Shown here piece after piece: positions 40,933-50,026 of a stretch of DNA of 64,000 nucleotides. Source of the DNA: Hymenobacter cheonanensis. GTDB lineage: Bacteria; Bacteroidota; Bacteroidia; Cytophagales; Hymenobacteraceae. Location of the stretch: positions 1 through 64,000 of the forward strand of contig NZ_JAUQSW010000013.1 of the NCBI RefSeq assembly GCF_030581075.1. The letters run 5' to 3'. The notes beneath the pieces were generated by a model. It searched no databases and was not told the DNA's origin. It saw nothing but the letters and a program-made list of their open reading frames with translations. Within the stretch, counting starts at the first letter, position 1. Each line of letters starts with the position of its first letter. Position numbers and translations under genes: made by a program.

Positions 40933-41586
40933 CTACCGGCCCAGGCGCATCGAGACGGCCAGGGAAAGCTCCAAGCTGTTGGGGCGCCGCGTCGCCACCA
41001 CGGCCTTCATCCCATCGGAAGGATAGGCCGTGCTCAGGTACTGAACGGGGTCGGCACCCAGAACCAGCCCGTGACCCAGCGCAGTCGTGATGCCCAGGCG
41101 CTTGCCCGGCTGCCAGTACAGGCCGGCCCGCAGGCGGCCCACCGCGCACGGGTTGATGCGTATCTGCGCCGTTTCGTCGTGGAAATACAGCTGGTCTTCG
41201 TGGGTGGTAAGGGTGATGGATTCGCGGCCGGCGCAGTAAGCCACATTGGCCCCGAAAAAGGTGGCGAAGCGGGTTTCCTCGCCCCAGAACAAGTAATAGC
41301 GGGCCCCGACCCCCGCCTTGAAGCCGCTCAGGTCATAGCCCGCACCGACGGTAGCTTCCAGGTTTTTAGCCACCCGCCGGCCGTAGTCCAGCCCGCACCC
41401 GTAGGGGGCCCCGTAGCCGCCCGTGAGCGTAAGGACACCAGGATGGTCAGCTACGGGCGTGGCCTGGGCCTGGCAATACTGACTCAGCAGCACCCCGATG
41501 ACAGCCGCAAGCCCGGTGCGGGCGCACTTCACCAGCCTACCCGTAGGCAGGGAAACAGCTAAAGCGAGCAGGGATTGAAAGCGCAT
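40933..41586 (-). CDS. Putative outer-membrane beta-barrel protein
   Basis: This 217-residue protein has a hydrophobic stretch (LAAVIGVLLSQYCQAQA, about 25-41) that may be its signal peptide; the upstream 20 residues may be non-coding. The rest shows alternating beta strands typical of small outer-membrane barrels: VLTLTGGYGAPYG, ATVGAGYDLSGFKAGVGARY and LELSLAVSMRLGR, the last being a classic terminal strand. No specific family. It could be a porin-like or structural envelope protein. Confidence 0.65.
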   Translation of the reverse strand: MRFQSLLALAVSLPTGRLVKCARTGLAAVIGVLLSQYCQAQATPVADHPGVLTLTGGYGAPYGCGLDYGRRVAKNLEATVGAGYDLSGFKAGVGARYYLFWGEETRFATFFGANVAYCAGRESITLTTHEDQLYFHDETAQIRINPCAVGRLRAGLYWQPGKRLGITTALGHGLVLGADPVQYLSTAYPSDGMKAVVATRRPNSLELSLAVSMRLGR

Positions 41587-41768
41587 AGCAGATGACCAAT
41601 AAATCAGGTGAATTTAAAGCGTTCTGCTGGCAAGGTCCGTGCGACCGACAGCAGATGCAAAAATTTGCCAGATAAGGTTTTAGCAGTGAAAAAAACAGCG
41701 ATTGGCAGCCCTGCGCCGGAACCCAGTCGCGCCCTGAGAGCCCCGGCTTGCTGGCCTTTGCTCGGAAA

Positions 41769-42908
41769 TTAGCGGCTGGCCAGCGCCACCTGCACAGGCT
41801 CATCTTTGCCGATTTCCTCGTTGCCGGCCTTCAGCACCACGTCGCCGGCTTTTAGCGCGCCGAACACCTGCACCTGCCCGGCGTTTTCGTCGCCCTTCTG
41901 CACGTCGACCAGCTCGGTTTTGCCGCCCACTACCCGGATAACGTAGGTGCGCTCGGCGGTGCTCACGACGGCCGACTTGGGCACGAACAGGCTGCTCTTG
42001 GGCGCTTTAATAGGAATAGTAGCCGAGGCAAACATGCCGGGCTTGAGCTTTTCGCCGGGGTTGCTGATGTCAATTTCCACGGTTTCGGCGCGGGTGCCGG
42101 GCGTCACGTTGCCGGTTACGCGGTCGATTTTGCCCGTGAACTGCTGCCCCGGAAAGGTCCGCACGCCAAACTGCACTGGCGAGCCGGCGTGGATATCACC
42201 CACGTAGGCTTCGGGTACGGCCACGCGCAGGCGCAGGCGGCTGAGCTGCTTGAGCCGAAACAGGGGGGTAGCACTCTGGCCGCTGGGCCCTACCAGGGCC
42301 CCCGGCGAGGCCGTGCGCTCGGTAATAACCCCGGCCATGGGGGCCGTGATGCGCAGGTAGGCGGCCATTTGGGCGGCAGCCTGGTAGTGCGAGCGGGCGG
42401 CCACTACGTTCAGGCTGTCGCTGGTGGCCTGGGTGCGGGCCTGGTCGAGAGCCAGCGGCGACACGGCCCCGGCAGTGCGGGCCGTTTGGCGCAGGCGGCG
42501 CAGGGTGCCCCGGCTGGCCTGGAAGCTGGCCTGGGCCACGCTTTCCTTGGAGCGCGCCTCGCTCAGGGCGGCCGTGAGCTCGGGGGCATCGAGCTCGGCC
42601 AGCACCTGGCCCTGGCGCACGTGGTCGCCGATGTCGGCGCGCAGCGCCTTGACGTAGCTGCTCACGCGGGGGAAGATATCGGTCTGGAAGTAGCTGTCCA
42701 GCTCGCCGGGCAGGCTCAGGCTTTGGGCGGGCTGGGTGGCCGTGACGCGCACGGCGTCGTAGCGCACCTCGGCCGACACGGGCGTACTTGTTTTCTCAGC
42801 GGCCTGGCTCTCCTGGGTGGCGTCGGTCGAGTTGCAGCCGCTAAGCGCCGCGGCGGCCGTGAGGCTAAGGCCGGCCAGCCAGCGCCGGGAAAAAGCGGGG
42901 AAATTCAT
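41769..42908 (-). CDS. RND efflux periplasmic adaptor (HlyD/MFP)
   Basis: This 379-residue lipoprotein has a lipobox (AAALSGC near residue 25). The membrane-fusion order is clear: beta-barrel start, lipoyl half FPRVSSYVKALRADIGDHVRQ, an alpha-hairpin (about 110-170), second lipoyl half and a barrel with VTPGTRAETVEID. It links the RND pump to the TolC channel. The gene is third in a TolC-RND-adaptor operon, 27 bp after the pump gene. Confidence 0.92.
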   Translation of the reverse strand: MNFPAFSRRWLAGLSLTAAAALSGCNSTDATQESQAAEKTSTPVSAEVRYDAVRVTATQPAQSLSLPGELDSYFQTDIFPRVSSYVKALRADIGDHVRQGQVLAELDAPELTAALSEARSKESVAQASFQASRGTLRRLRQTARTAGAVSPLALDQARTQATSDSLNVVAARSHYQAAAQMAAYLRITAPMAGVITERTASPGALVGPSGQSATPLFRLKQLSRLRLRVAVPEAYVGDIHAGSPVQFGVRTFPGQQFTGKIDRVTGNVTPGTRAETVEIDISNPGEKLKPGMFASATIPIKAPKSSLFVPKSAVVSTAERTYVIRVVGGKTELVDVQKGDENAGQVQVFGALKAGDVVLKAGNEEIGKDEPVQVALASR

Positions 42909-42935
42909 ATCAGAAACGGGTTGAAAGCGAAAGAA

Positions 42936-45900
42936 TTAAGCCAGCACCGGCTGCTCGGCCAGGCTATGCTCGGTAGGCGCGGCCTCGTGGCCATCGAAGT
43001 TGGCGCTCGCAGGGTCGTCGGGGTCGAGCGAGACGGAGACGAACGTGGTCTTGCGCTGCACGGCGGCAAAAATGACCGGCAGAATAAAGAGCGCGGCCAC
43101 CGTGGAAGCCAGCAGGCCGCCGATAACGGCGCGGCCCAGCGGGGCCGACTGCTCGCCGCTCTCGCCCAGGCCCGAGGCCATGGGCAGCATGCCGGCCACC
43201 ATCGCGATGCTCGTCATGAGCACGGGGCGCAGGCGAGCGGCCCCGGCCAGGCGGGCGGCGGCCAGCGCGTCGTGGTAGCGCAGGCGCAGACTCTCGGCGT
43301 TGGTGACGATGAGCACGGCGTTGGCCACCGACACGCCCACCGACATGATGATGCCCATGTACGACTGCAAATTCAGCGTCTGGCCCGTGAGCAGCAGCAA
43401 GAGCAGCGAGCCGGCCAGCACGGCCGGCACCGTCACGAGCACTACCCCCGCCACTTTCAGCGACTGGTAGTTGGCAGCCAGCAGCAGGAAAATGACCACG
43501 ATGGCCAGCCCCAGGCCAGTTTGCAGGCTGCTCAGGGTTTCGGTCAGCAGCTGGGCCAGGCCGCGCAGCTGCACGACCGAGCCCTTGGGCGGCGCGCCCA
43601 CGGCCTTGATGGCGCGTTGCACGTCGCGGGTGGCGGTGCCCAGGTCTTGGTGGTCGATGTTGGCCGATACCGTGACGATGCGGCGCGGCCCGATGCGGTC
43701 AAATTCGCCGGGCACGTTGGCGGTGTGCAGGGTGGCCACGTCGCCGAGCGTGGGGCGCGTCTGGCCCGGCACTAGGGGCAGATTTTGCATGTCGGCCTGC
43801 GTTTTCATATCCTGCGAGGCCAGCTGCACCTGCACCTGGTAGGCAAAGCCCTTGCTCTGGTCGAGCCACAGGTTCTTGGCCGTGAAGCGGCTGCTGCTCG
43901 TGGCGGCCACCAGCGACTTGGCAATCTGGTCGGGCGTGAGGCCGAACTGCGCGGCCCGCTCCCGGTCCACGTTTATCTGCACGGTGGGGTAGCTCAGGGG
44001 CTGGTTTACCCGCACGTCGCGCAGGTAGGGTATCTGCTGGAGGCGGGCCACCAGCTTGTCGGCGTAGCTTTTGCCGTCTTGCAAACTCTTCCCCCCTACC
44101 AATATTTCGATGGGCGTCTGAGCCCCCTGGCTCATAATTTTATCGGTCAACTCAATCGGCTCGTAGCTGAGTTGCACGTCGGGCAGGTGCTGGTGCACGG
44201 CCTGGCGAATCTTGTCCTTGAGGTCATCCAGGTTTTTGACTTTGTAGTCCTCGGCCAGGTTCACCTGCAAGTCAGCCTCGTGGGGGCCGGCGTTGAAGAC
44301 GTAGAGCGCCGAGGTACCGTACGAGCTAGGCGTCATGCCCACGAAAGCCGAGGTAATGGCTACGTTTTTCGGCCCCACAATCTGCTGAATCAGGCTGATG
44401 ACTTCCTTGGTGCGCTCCTCCGTGCGCTCGATGCGCATGCCCTCGGGGGCGATGATGCGCACCTGGAACTGCTTGGAGTGCGTGATTTTGGGCATCATGT
44501 CCTGCCCGATAAAGTAGAAGCACCCGCCAATAATGGCCGCGCACACCACGCCGTACACCGTGCCCACCAGGGCCCGGTGGCGCAGCAGCCGGTCCAGCAC
44601 GCCTAGGTAGGCCAGCTTCACGCGCTCGAAGCCTTTGACTTCTTTTTGGTGCGTTACCTCGTAGCCTTCCTGGCTCACCTCGCGCGGCTCTTTCAAGTCG
44701 GGCAGTAAGCTCAATTCGTGCTCGGAAGTGTGCGCATGGCCCTTCAGCCACCAGTTGGCCACCACCGGCACGAAGGTTTGCGACAGGGTATAGGAAGCAA
44801 TAATGGCAAAGCCCACCGAGAGCGAGAGCGGAATAAACATGCCGCGCGGCACGCCCGACATCAGAAAGGCCGGCGCAAATACGGCCAGAATGCTGAGGGT
44901 AATCAGCAGCAGCGGAAACGATACTTCCTGGCTGGCATCCAGGATGGCGCGGGCCTTGGTTTTGCCCATCTCCTGGTGCTGGTGAATATTCTCAATCACC
45001 ACCGTGGCCTGGTCCACCAGAATGCCGATGGCCAGCGACAGCCCCGACAGGGTCATGATATTAATGGTCTGCCCAGTCAGCTGCAAGAGCAAAATGGCCG
45101 TCAGAATCGACACCGGAATGGTGAGAATCACGATAACCGACGAGCGCAAATCGCCCAGGAACAGGAACACGACCAAACCTGTTAGCAGCGCCCCCAGCCC
45201 GCCCTCAAAGGCTAGGCTGTGCACGGCCTGGCTCACGTATACCGACTGGTCGAACTCGTAGCTAAGCTGGATGTTGTCGGGCAGCAGGGCGCGCATCTCG
45301 GGCAGCTTGGCCTTGAGCGCATTCACCACGCTCATAGTAGAGGCGTCGGCCGACTTGGTAACCGGAATGTACACCGAGCGCTTGCCGTTCACCAGCGCGT
45401 AGCCCACCGGAATGTCGGTGGCATCTTCCACCGTGGCCACGTCGCGGATAAACACCGTGGGCCCTACCCCCTGCCGCAGCGGGATGTTGAGAAAGTCAGG
45501 GATTTTGTCCAGCACCGTGTTGCTGGGCGTCATCACCATGTAGTTGCCCATGCCCACCGAGCCGGCCGGTGACACCTGGTTGTTCTTCACGATGGCCGAC
45601 ACGATTTCGTCGGGCGTGAGCTGGTAGCTCTTCATCTTCTCGGGGTCCACGCGCACCACCACCGTGCGCTCGTTGCCGCCGAAAGGCGGCGGGGCCGACG
45701 CGCCAGGAATCTGCGAAAACAGCGGCCGGATGCGGGTCGAGGCCAAATCCTGCATCTGCCCCAGCGAGGCCGAGGTGCTGCTGAAGACCAGCTCGCCCAC
45801 CGGCAGGCTGCTGGCATCGAAGCGCACCACCGTAGGCGGCACCGTGCCGGGCGGCATGTAACTCAGCACCCGGCTCACCTGGCTGGCCACCTCGCCGGCC

Positions 45901-46205
45901 GCCTGGGCCATGTTCACGTCTTCGTAAAACGTGCACTTGACCAGGCACAGGCCCTGGATGTTCTTCACTTCCACGTCCTTAATGCCCGACACGTAGAGCA
46001 TCTGGTTCTGGTAGCGCGTGGCAATAAAGCCTTCCATCTGGGCCGCCGTCATCCCGCCGTAGGGCTGGGCGATGTAGATGGTGGGCAGGTTGAGGCGGGG
46101 AAAAATGTCAATCGGGATGCGCCCCAGCGACAGGGCCGCGAACACGACGACCCCCAGCAGGGCCACGATAACGGCAATCGGGCGGGCTAATGCGGTTTTT
46201 ATCAT
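42936..46205 (-). CDS. RND efflux permease (AcrB/HAE1 family)
   Basis: This 1089-residue protein begins MIKTALARPIAVIVALLGVV. Twelve TM segments and two periplasmic lobes are evident. TM4 holds GLSLAIGILVDQATVVIENI, with the Asp used for proton relay, and the second half repeats the pattern at GIIMSVGVSVANAVLIVTNA. The CusA methionine set was not looked for in detail, so drug/solvent versus metal export stays open. It is the pump of the tripartite system, between tolC-like and adaptor genes. Confidence 0.93.
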   Translation of the reverse strand: MIKTALARPIAVIVALLGVVVFAALSLGRIPIDIFPRLNLPTIYIAQPYGGMTAAQMEGFIATRYQNQMLYVSGIKDVEVKNIQGLCLVKCTFYEDVNMAQAAGEVASQVSRVLSYMPPGTVPPTVVRFDASSLPVGELVFSSTSASLGQMQDLASTRIRPLFSQIPGASAPPPFGGNERTVVVRVDPEKMKSYQLTPDEIVSAIVKNNQVSPAGSVGMGNYMVMTPSNTVLDKIPDFLNIPLRQGVGPTVFIRDVATVEDATDIPVGYALVNGKRSVYIPVTKSADASTMSVVNALKAKLPEMRALLPDNIQLSYEFDQSVYVSQAVHSLAFEGGLGALLTGLVVFLFLGDLRSSVIVILTIPVSILTAILLLQLTGQTINIMTLSGLSLAIGILVDQATVVIENIHQHQEMGKTKARAILDASQEVSFPLLLITLSILAVFAPAFLMSGVPRGMFIPLSLSVGFAIIASYTLSQTFVPVVANWWLKGHAHTSEHELSLLPDLKEPREVSQEGYEVTHQKEVKGFERVKLAYLGVLDRLLRHRALVGTVYGVVCAAIIGGCFYFIGQDMMPKITHSKQFQVRIIAPEGMRIERTEERTKEVISLIQQIVGPKNVAITSAFVGMTPSSYGTSALYVFNAGPHEADLQVNLAEDYKVKNLDDLKDKIRQAVHQHLPDVQLSYEPIELTDKIMSQGAQTPIEILVGGKSLQDGKSYADKLVARLQQIPYLRDVRVNQPLSYPTVQINVDRERAAQFGLTPDQIAKSLVAATSSSRFTAKNLWLDQSKGFAYQVQVQLASQDMKTQADMQNLPLVPGQTRPTLGDVATLHTANVPGEFDRIGPRRIVTVSANIDHQDLGTATRDVQRAIKAVGAPPKGSVVQLRGLAQLLTETLSSLQTGLGLAIVVIFLLLAANYQSLKVAGVVLVTVPAVLAGSLLLLLLTGQTLNLQSYMGIIMSVGVSVANAVLIVTNAESLRLRYHDALAAARLAGAARLRPVLMTSIAMVAGMLPMASGLGESGEQSAPLGRAVIGGLLASTVAALFILPVIFAAVQRKTTFVSVSLDPDDPASANFDGHEAAPTEHSLAEQPVLA

Positions 46206-46230
46206 GAGTAGTTAGCTAGAAGGCAGCGGC

Positions 46231-47694
46231 TTATAATTGACCCAGCAGGCCGCCCAGGTTGCCGCTGGCCGCGCCTTGCAGCAGCACAGCGCGCCAGAGG
46301 TTGTTGGTAGCCAGGGCCTGGTCGGTTTCGGCGCGGTTGAGCACCTCCGTGGCCTGCGTGAGCACGAGCAGGTTGTCGAGGCCGGCATCGTAGCGGGCGC
46401 GGGCCTGACCGAAAACCTGGCGGGCGGCGGCCAGCTGCACGGGCGCTTGCAGGGCGGTTTGGCGGGCCAACTCCACTTGCAGGCTGGCATTTTGCAGCTG
46501 GGTAGCGAGCTGCAGCGCCTGCTGGTCGTAGTCGGCGCGGGCCTGCTCGGTGCGCAGGCGCTGAGCCTGGGCGGCCCGGCCCGAATGAATAAGCTCGGTA
46601 GCGTGCCAGGTGAGGGTAGCCCCCACCAGGTAGTTGTAGGCCCGGAAGGGCAGGCCCGCCCCCGGCGACGAGTCGATGACGAAGTTGCCGTGGTCGTCGG
46701 TGGCGTCGTTCACCCCCGAGCCGCGGCCCCAGGTTGAGGCCAGCAGGTCGAGGCTGGGGCGCTTGTTGGCGCTGAATACCTTTTCCTGGGCCTGGCTGGC
46801 GGCGATGCGGCGGTCGTAGGCGCGCAGCAGCGGGTTGTTGGCGCGGGCCGTGTCACCGGCGGACGGCCCGGCCAGCACCTGCGGCAGGTGGGCGTAGAAC
46901 TGCATGGAGTCGAGCTGCACCTCCTGGGTGGGCTGGCCCAGCAGGCCGGCCAGGCGGGTGCGCTGGGTGCGGGCCTGCTGCTGGGCGGCGAGCACCTGCA
47001 GGCGGGCCCGCGATACCTCGGCGTTGGCCGTGGCCGAGTCGATGCCCGCCCGAATGCCCGAGCGCGTGCCGGCCCGTATCACGCGGGCCAGGGCCTCGGC
47101 CCGTTGCGCGTTGGCCCGCTGCAGGGCCACCGCTTTTTCAGCGCCCAGGGCCAGCAGGTAGGCATCGGCCACCTGCGCCTGGTACTCGAATACGGCCTGG
47201 TCGTAGTCGGCCTGGGCCACCGCCACGGCCGACTGGGAGCGGTTCTCCACGGCCCGGTAGCGGCCAAAAGTGACGGCCGGCCAGTCGATTACCAACGCGC
47301 CCAGGCTCGACACGTTGGTGCGCCCATCAGCGCCCGTGGCCCGCGAGGCCCCCGACTCCGACATGGCCACCCCCGGAATGTAGGCCCCGCGCACTTGGTT
47401 GACCGTCGCGTCCACGCCCTGCAGCTGGGCCGTCACCTGCGGCAAAAAAGCTGCTCGGTTGGTGCGCACGTCAGCCTGGGCGGCGCGCACGGCGGCCTGC
47501 TTGGCGCGCAGCGCCGGGTAGTGGTCCTGGGCTAGCTTCAGGGCCACCGGCAGCGTCAGGGGCCGGGGTAGCTGCGGTAGCTCACGGGGCTGCTGGGCCC
47601 GGGCGGGCGGGGCCAGCAGTAGCAGCCCGGCCAGCAGCAGGCCCGGCCCGGCCAGTCGCCAGCACCGGAAAAGAAAGGCGGGATTCAGGTTCAT
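46231..47694 (-). CDS. TolC-family outer-membrane efflux protein
   Basis: This 487-residue protein has a signal peptide (LLLAGLLLLAPPARAQQ). Two outer-membrane-factor repeats with long helices are evident, for example ALKLAQDHYPALRAKQAAV near residue 52 and ARARYDAGLDNLLVLTQATE near 430. It forms the outer channel for the RND pump whose gene begins 25 bp downstream. Three direct repeats in the 77-bp gap before it suggest that transcription of the pump genes starts here under the response regulator encoded just upstream. Confidence 0.92.
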   Translation of the reverse strand: MNLNPAFLFRCWRLAGPGLLLAGLLLLAPPARAQQPRELPQLPRPLTLPVALKLAQDHYPALRAKQAAVRAAQADVRTNRAAFLPQVTAQLQGVDATVNQVRGAYIPGVAMSESGASRATGADGRTNVSSLGALVIDWPAVTFGRYRAVENRSQSAVAVAQADYDQAVFEYQAQVADAYLLALGAEKAVALQRANAQRAEALARVIRAGTRSGIRAGIDSATANAEVSRARLQVLAAQQQARTQRTRLAGLLGQPTQEVQLDSMQFYAHLPQVLAGPSAGDTARANNPLLRAYDRRIAASQAQEKVFSANKRPSLDLLASTWGRGSGVNDATDDHGNFVIDSSPGAGLPFRAYNYLVGATLTWHATELIHSGRAAQAQRLRTEQARADYDQQALQLATQLQNASLQVELARQTALQAPVQLAAARQVFGQARARYDAGLDNLLVLTQATEVLNRAETDQALATNNLWRAVLLQGAASGNLGGLLGQL

Positions 47695-47726
47695 GCCTCA
47701 AACCTCCCCTACCCGTATTATACTGG

Positions 47727-47755
47727 TATTAAAAGCGTATTAAAAGTTATTAAAG
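47727..47755 (-). promoter_or_regulatory. Three phased direct repeats, candidate response-regulator site
   Basis: TATTAAAAG at 47727, again at 47738, and TATTAAAG at 47748 lie 11 and 10 bp apart, about one helical turn, so dimers could bind one DNA face as OmpR-family regulators do. The repeats lie in the gap before the TolC gene, downstream of the kinase gene. A TATAAT-like stretch (GTATAATAC on the minus strand) lies on the TolC side. Confidence 0.6.
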
Positions 47756-47771
47756 CCCCGCCGGCCCACCC

Positions 47772-49154
47772 CTAGCCACCCGACGCCCGCTGCAACGGCA
47801 GCTGCACCTCGGCCACGGTGCCGCCGCCCGGCCGGGGCCGCAGCAGGAGCTGCCCCTGGTGGAGCCCGATAATGCGCTGGGCCAGCGTGAGGCCGATGCC
47901 GAAGCCGGGTACCTCGCCCACGGCGCGCCCTCGCGCGAGGGGCTGAAAAATGCGCTCCAACTCATCAGGCGCAATGCCGGGGCCCCGGTCTTCAATGAGC
48001 AGGCGCACGGCATCGGGGCCAGCCATTTCCAGGCACAGGGCCACGGGCTGGCCGCCGGAATACTTGGCGGCGTTATCCACGAGGTTGCCCAGGGCCGTGC
48101 GCAGCAGCTGGGCATTGCCGAGCAGCTGCGGCGTGTGGGCCTGGGCATCCACCTCCCGGCTGATGTCGAGGTCCACAGCCCGGCCGGGGTACTGGTGCTG
48201 GGCCGTGCTCACCACGTCGAGCAGCACATCGACCAGCTCCACGGGCTGGCCGTCGAGGGGGGTAGCGCCATCCAGCCGGGCCAGGTGCAGCAGGCCGTTG
48301 GCCAGGGCCGTGAGCCGGTCCAGCCCCGTTACGGCCTGCCGGATACCCTGCTGAAGGCTGGCTACGTCCGAGTCGTAGGCCAGCGACGTTTCCAGCCAGC
48401 CCTTAATGGTGGTGAGCGGGGTACGTATTTCGTGCGAGGCGTGGGAAATAAACGCGCTCTGGCTTTCAACCAGCTCTTCCTGGCGGGTTAGCAGGTCGTT
48501 GAAGGCGGCCGCCAGGGCACCCGCCTCGTCGCGCGGGTTGAGGGGCTGCAGCCGGAATGGCTGGGCCTGCGCCGCCGGTGCCCGCAGCTGCCCCAGCAGC
48601 ACGTTGAGCGGGGCCAGGGCGCGGGTAGCGAACAGTAGCCCCAGGGCCGCTACCAGCACCACGGCCGCCAGGTTGCCGTACAGAAAGGAGTTGCGCAAGG
48701 TCAGCTGCTGGGCGTAGCCCTGCCGGTCGTAGGCCGTGACGATGGCCACGTACTGGCCTTGCGCCTGCGGGCGGCGGTAGGCCAGGGCTATGCCTTCCTT
48801 GGGGTGGGCATAGCCGGGGCGGGCATAGGAAAAGGCTACCTGTCCCTGCTGGCGCGCCTGGCTTAGCAGGCCGGCAGTGGGGGTGTAGTCAGTGTCAGCG
48901 CTGGCGTAGAGTGGCTGGTTGGCGGGGGTGTACACCTGCTCGGCCTGCTCGGGCAGCGAGTTGAGCATGGTACCCGCCAGCGAGTCGTTAAGAGCCAGCA
49001 GCTGCTGGGTTACGGCGGCCTTGCGCGCTAGCCGGGCAGTGAAGGAGTGGTGCCGGAAGCGGGCCGTGCTCACGTACACGTAGCTCGAAAAGGCCAGCAG
49101 CAGCCCGCTGACCAGGGCCGCAAACCAGAGCAGGAGCTTGTGTTTTATCTGCAT
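47772..49154 (-). CDS. Sensor histidine kinase, efflux-linked
   Basis: This 460-residue protein has TM1 at about 7-28, a periplasmic domain, TM2 at about 158-180 and a HAMP-like linker. The phosphoacceptor SHASHEIRTPLTTIKGW is near residue 240, followed by an HATPase with a DNAAKYSGG N-box (about 365) and the G-boxes EDRGPGI and GFGIGL. Its gene follows the response regulator by 4 bp and precedes the efflux genes, so it probably senses a substrate of the pump in the periplasm. Confidence 0.92.
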   Translation of the reverse strand: MQIKHKLLLWFAALVSGLLLAFSSYVYVSTARFRHHSFTARLARKAAVTQQLLALNDSLAGTMLNSLPEQAEQVYTPANQPLYASADTDYTPTAGLLSQARQQGQVAFSYARPGYAHPKEGIALAYRRPQAQGQYVAIVTAYDRQGYAQQLTLRNSFLYGNLAAVVLVAALGLLFATRALAPLNVLLGQLRAPAAQAQPFRLQPLNPRDEAGALAAAFNDLLTRQEELVESQSAFISHASHEIRTPLTTIKGWLETSLAYDSDVASLQQGIRQAVTGLDRLTALANGLLHLARLDGATPLDGQPVELVDVLLDVVSTAQHQYPGRAVDLDISREVDAQAHTPQLLGNAQLLRTALGNLVDNAAKYSGGQPVALCLEMAGPDAVRLLIEDRGPGIAPDELERIFQPLARGRAVGEVPGFGIGLTLAQRIIGLHQGQLLLRPRPGGGTVAEVQLPLQRASGG

Positions 49155-49158
49155 CGCG

Positions 49159-49833
49159 CTAGCCCTGTAGCAAGTACCCCGCCCCGACTACCGTGTGCAG
49201 CAGCTTTTGGCCAAAGCCCTTATCGATTTTCTTGCGCAGAAAGTTGATGTACACGTCAATCACGTTGGTATTGGTATCGAAGTGCAGGTCCCACACCTTC
49301 TCGGCAATGTCGATGCGGCTCACGGTGCGGCCCTTGTTGGTCATCAGGTATTCGAGCAGCGAATACTCGCGGGTCGTGAGCTCGATGCGCTGGCCGGCGC
49401 GGGTCACGGTGCGGGCGTCGGTGTCCAGCTCCAGGTCGGCCACGCGCAGCACCGCGTGCAGCCCGCCGTAGGCGGCCCCGCGCCGGGCCAGCGCCCGAAT
49501 GCGCAGCAGCAGCTCCCGAAACTCGAACGGCTTGGTGAGGTAGTCGTCGGCCCCGGCCCCGAAGCCCGCTTCCTTATCGGCCAGCCCGTCGAGGGCTGTG
49601 AGCAGCAGCACGGCTTGGCGCGGCGAGTGCTGCTTGATGTAGCGGCACAGCTCAAAGCCGTTCATGCCCGGCAGATTCACGTCGAGTACCACCACGTCGA
49701 AAGGCTGCTGGTCGAAAAGGTGCTGCCCAATCAGGCCATCGTAGGCCACTTTGATGTCGTAGCCCTCGCTCTCAATGCCTTTGCGAATGAAGGAGGCCAG
49801 ACTGGTTTCATCTTCTACGAGCAGGATGGTCAT
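49159..49833 (-). CDS. OmpR-family response regulator
   Basis: The ATG at 49833 (MTILLVEDETSLASFIRKGI) gives 224 residues. The receiver has acidic pocket EDE, the phospho-Asp in VVVLDVNLPG near 51 and Lys in YLTKPF near 102. The C-terminal winged helix has ELTTREYSLLEYL and RIDIAEKVWDL. It heads the regulator-kinase-efflux gene set and is the likely ligand of the repeats at 47727-47755. The family is clear; metal or envelope stress as the signal is inference. Confidence 0.93.
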   Translation of the reverse strand: MTILLVEDETSLASFIRKGIESEGYDIKVAYDGLIGQHLFDQQPFDVVVLDVNLPGMNGFELCRYIKQHSPRQAVLLLTALDGLADKEAGFGAGADDYLTKPFEFRELLLRIRALARRGAAYGGLHAVLRVADLELDTDARTVTRAGQRIELTTREYSLLEYLMTNKGRTVSRIDIAEKVWDLHFDTNTNVIDVYINFLRKKIDKGFGQKLLHTVVGAGYLLQG

Positions 49834-50026
49834 GGGGCAAAGGTGCGGCACACCTTATGAAGTCGGGGTGGATTGCGTGGCGTAGCCCGCGGCCTGCGCT
49901 CCCGCCGGGCGCGGTCCCCTACCCCCTGCTTGCTCCGCGTAGCAGCCGGCAAGGTGGCCAGGTGGCGGAACCAGGGTCGCGGGTAGCTTTACGAACCTGA
50001 TTCTTTTTTCGTCAATCTAAGTGGGT

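Noticed and set aside
40695..41149. Two overlapping frames on opposite strands near the outer-membrane protein gene
   Set aside because: Both are mostly shadows of the gene at 40933-41586 with no recognisable domain.
42189..43775. Very long plus-strand frame antisense to the RND pump and adaptor
   Set aside because: Gly/Ala/His/Gln-rich product with no domain; an artefact of high GC third positions in the true genes.
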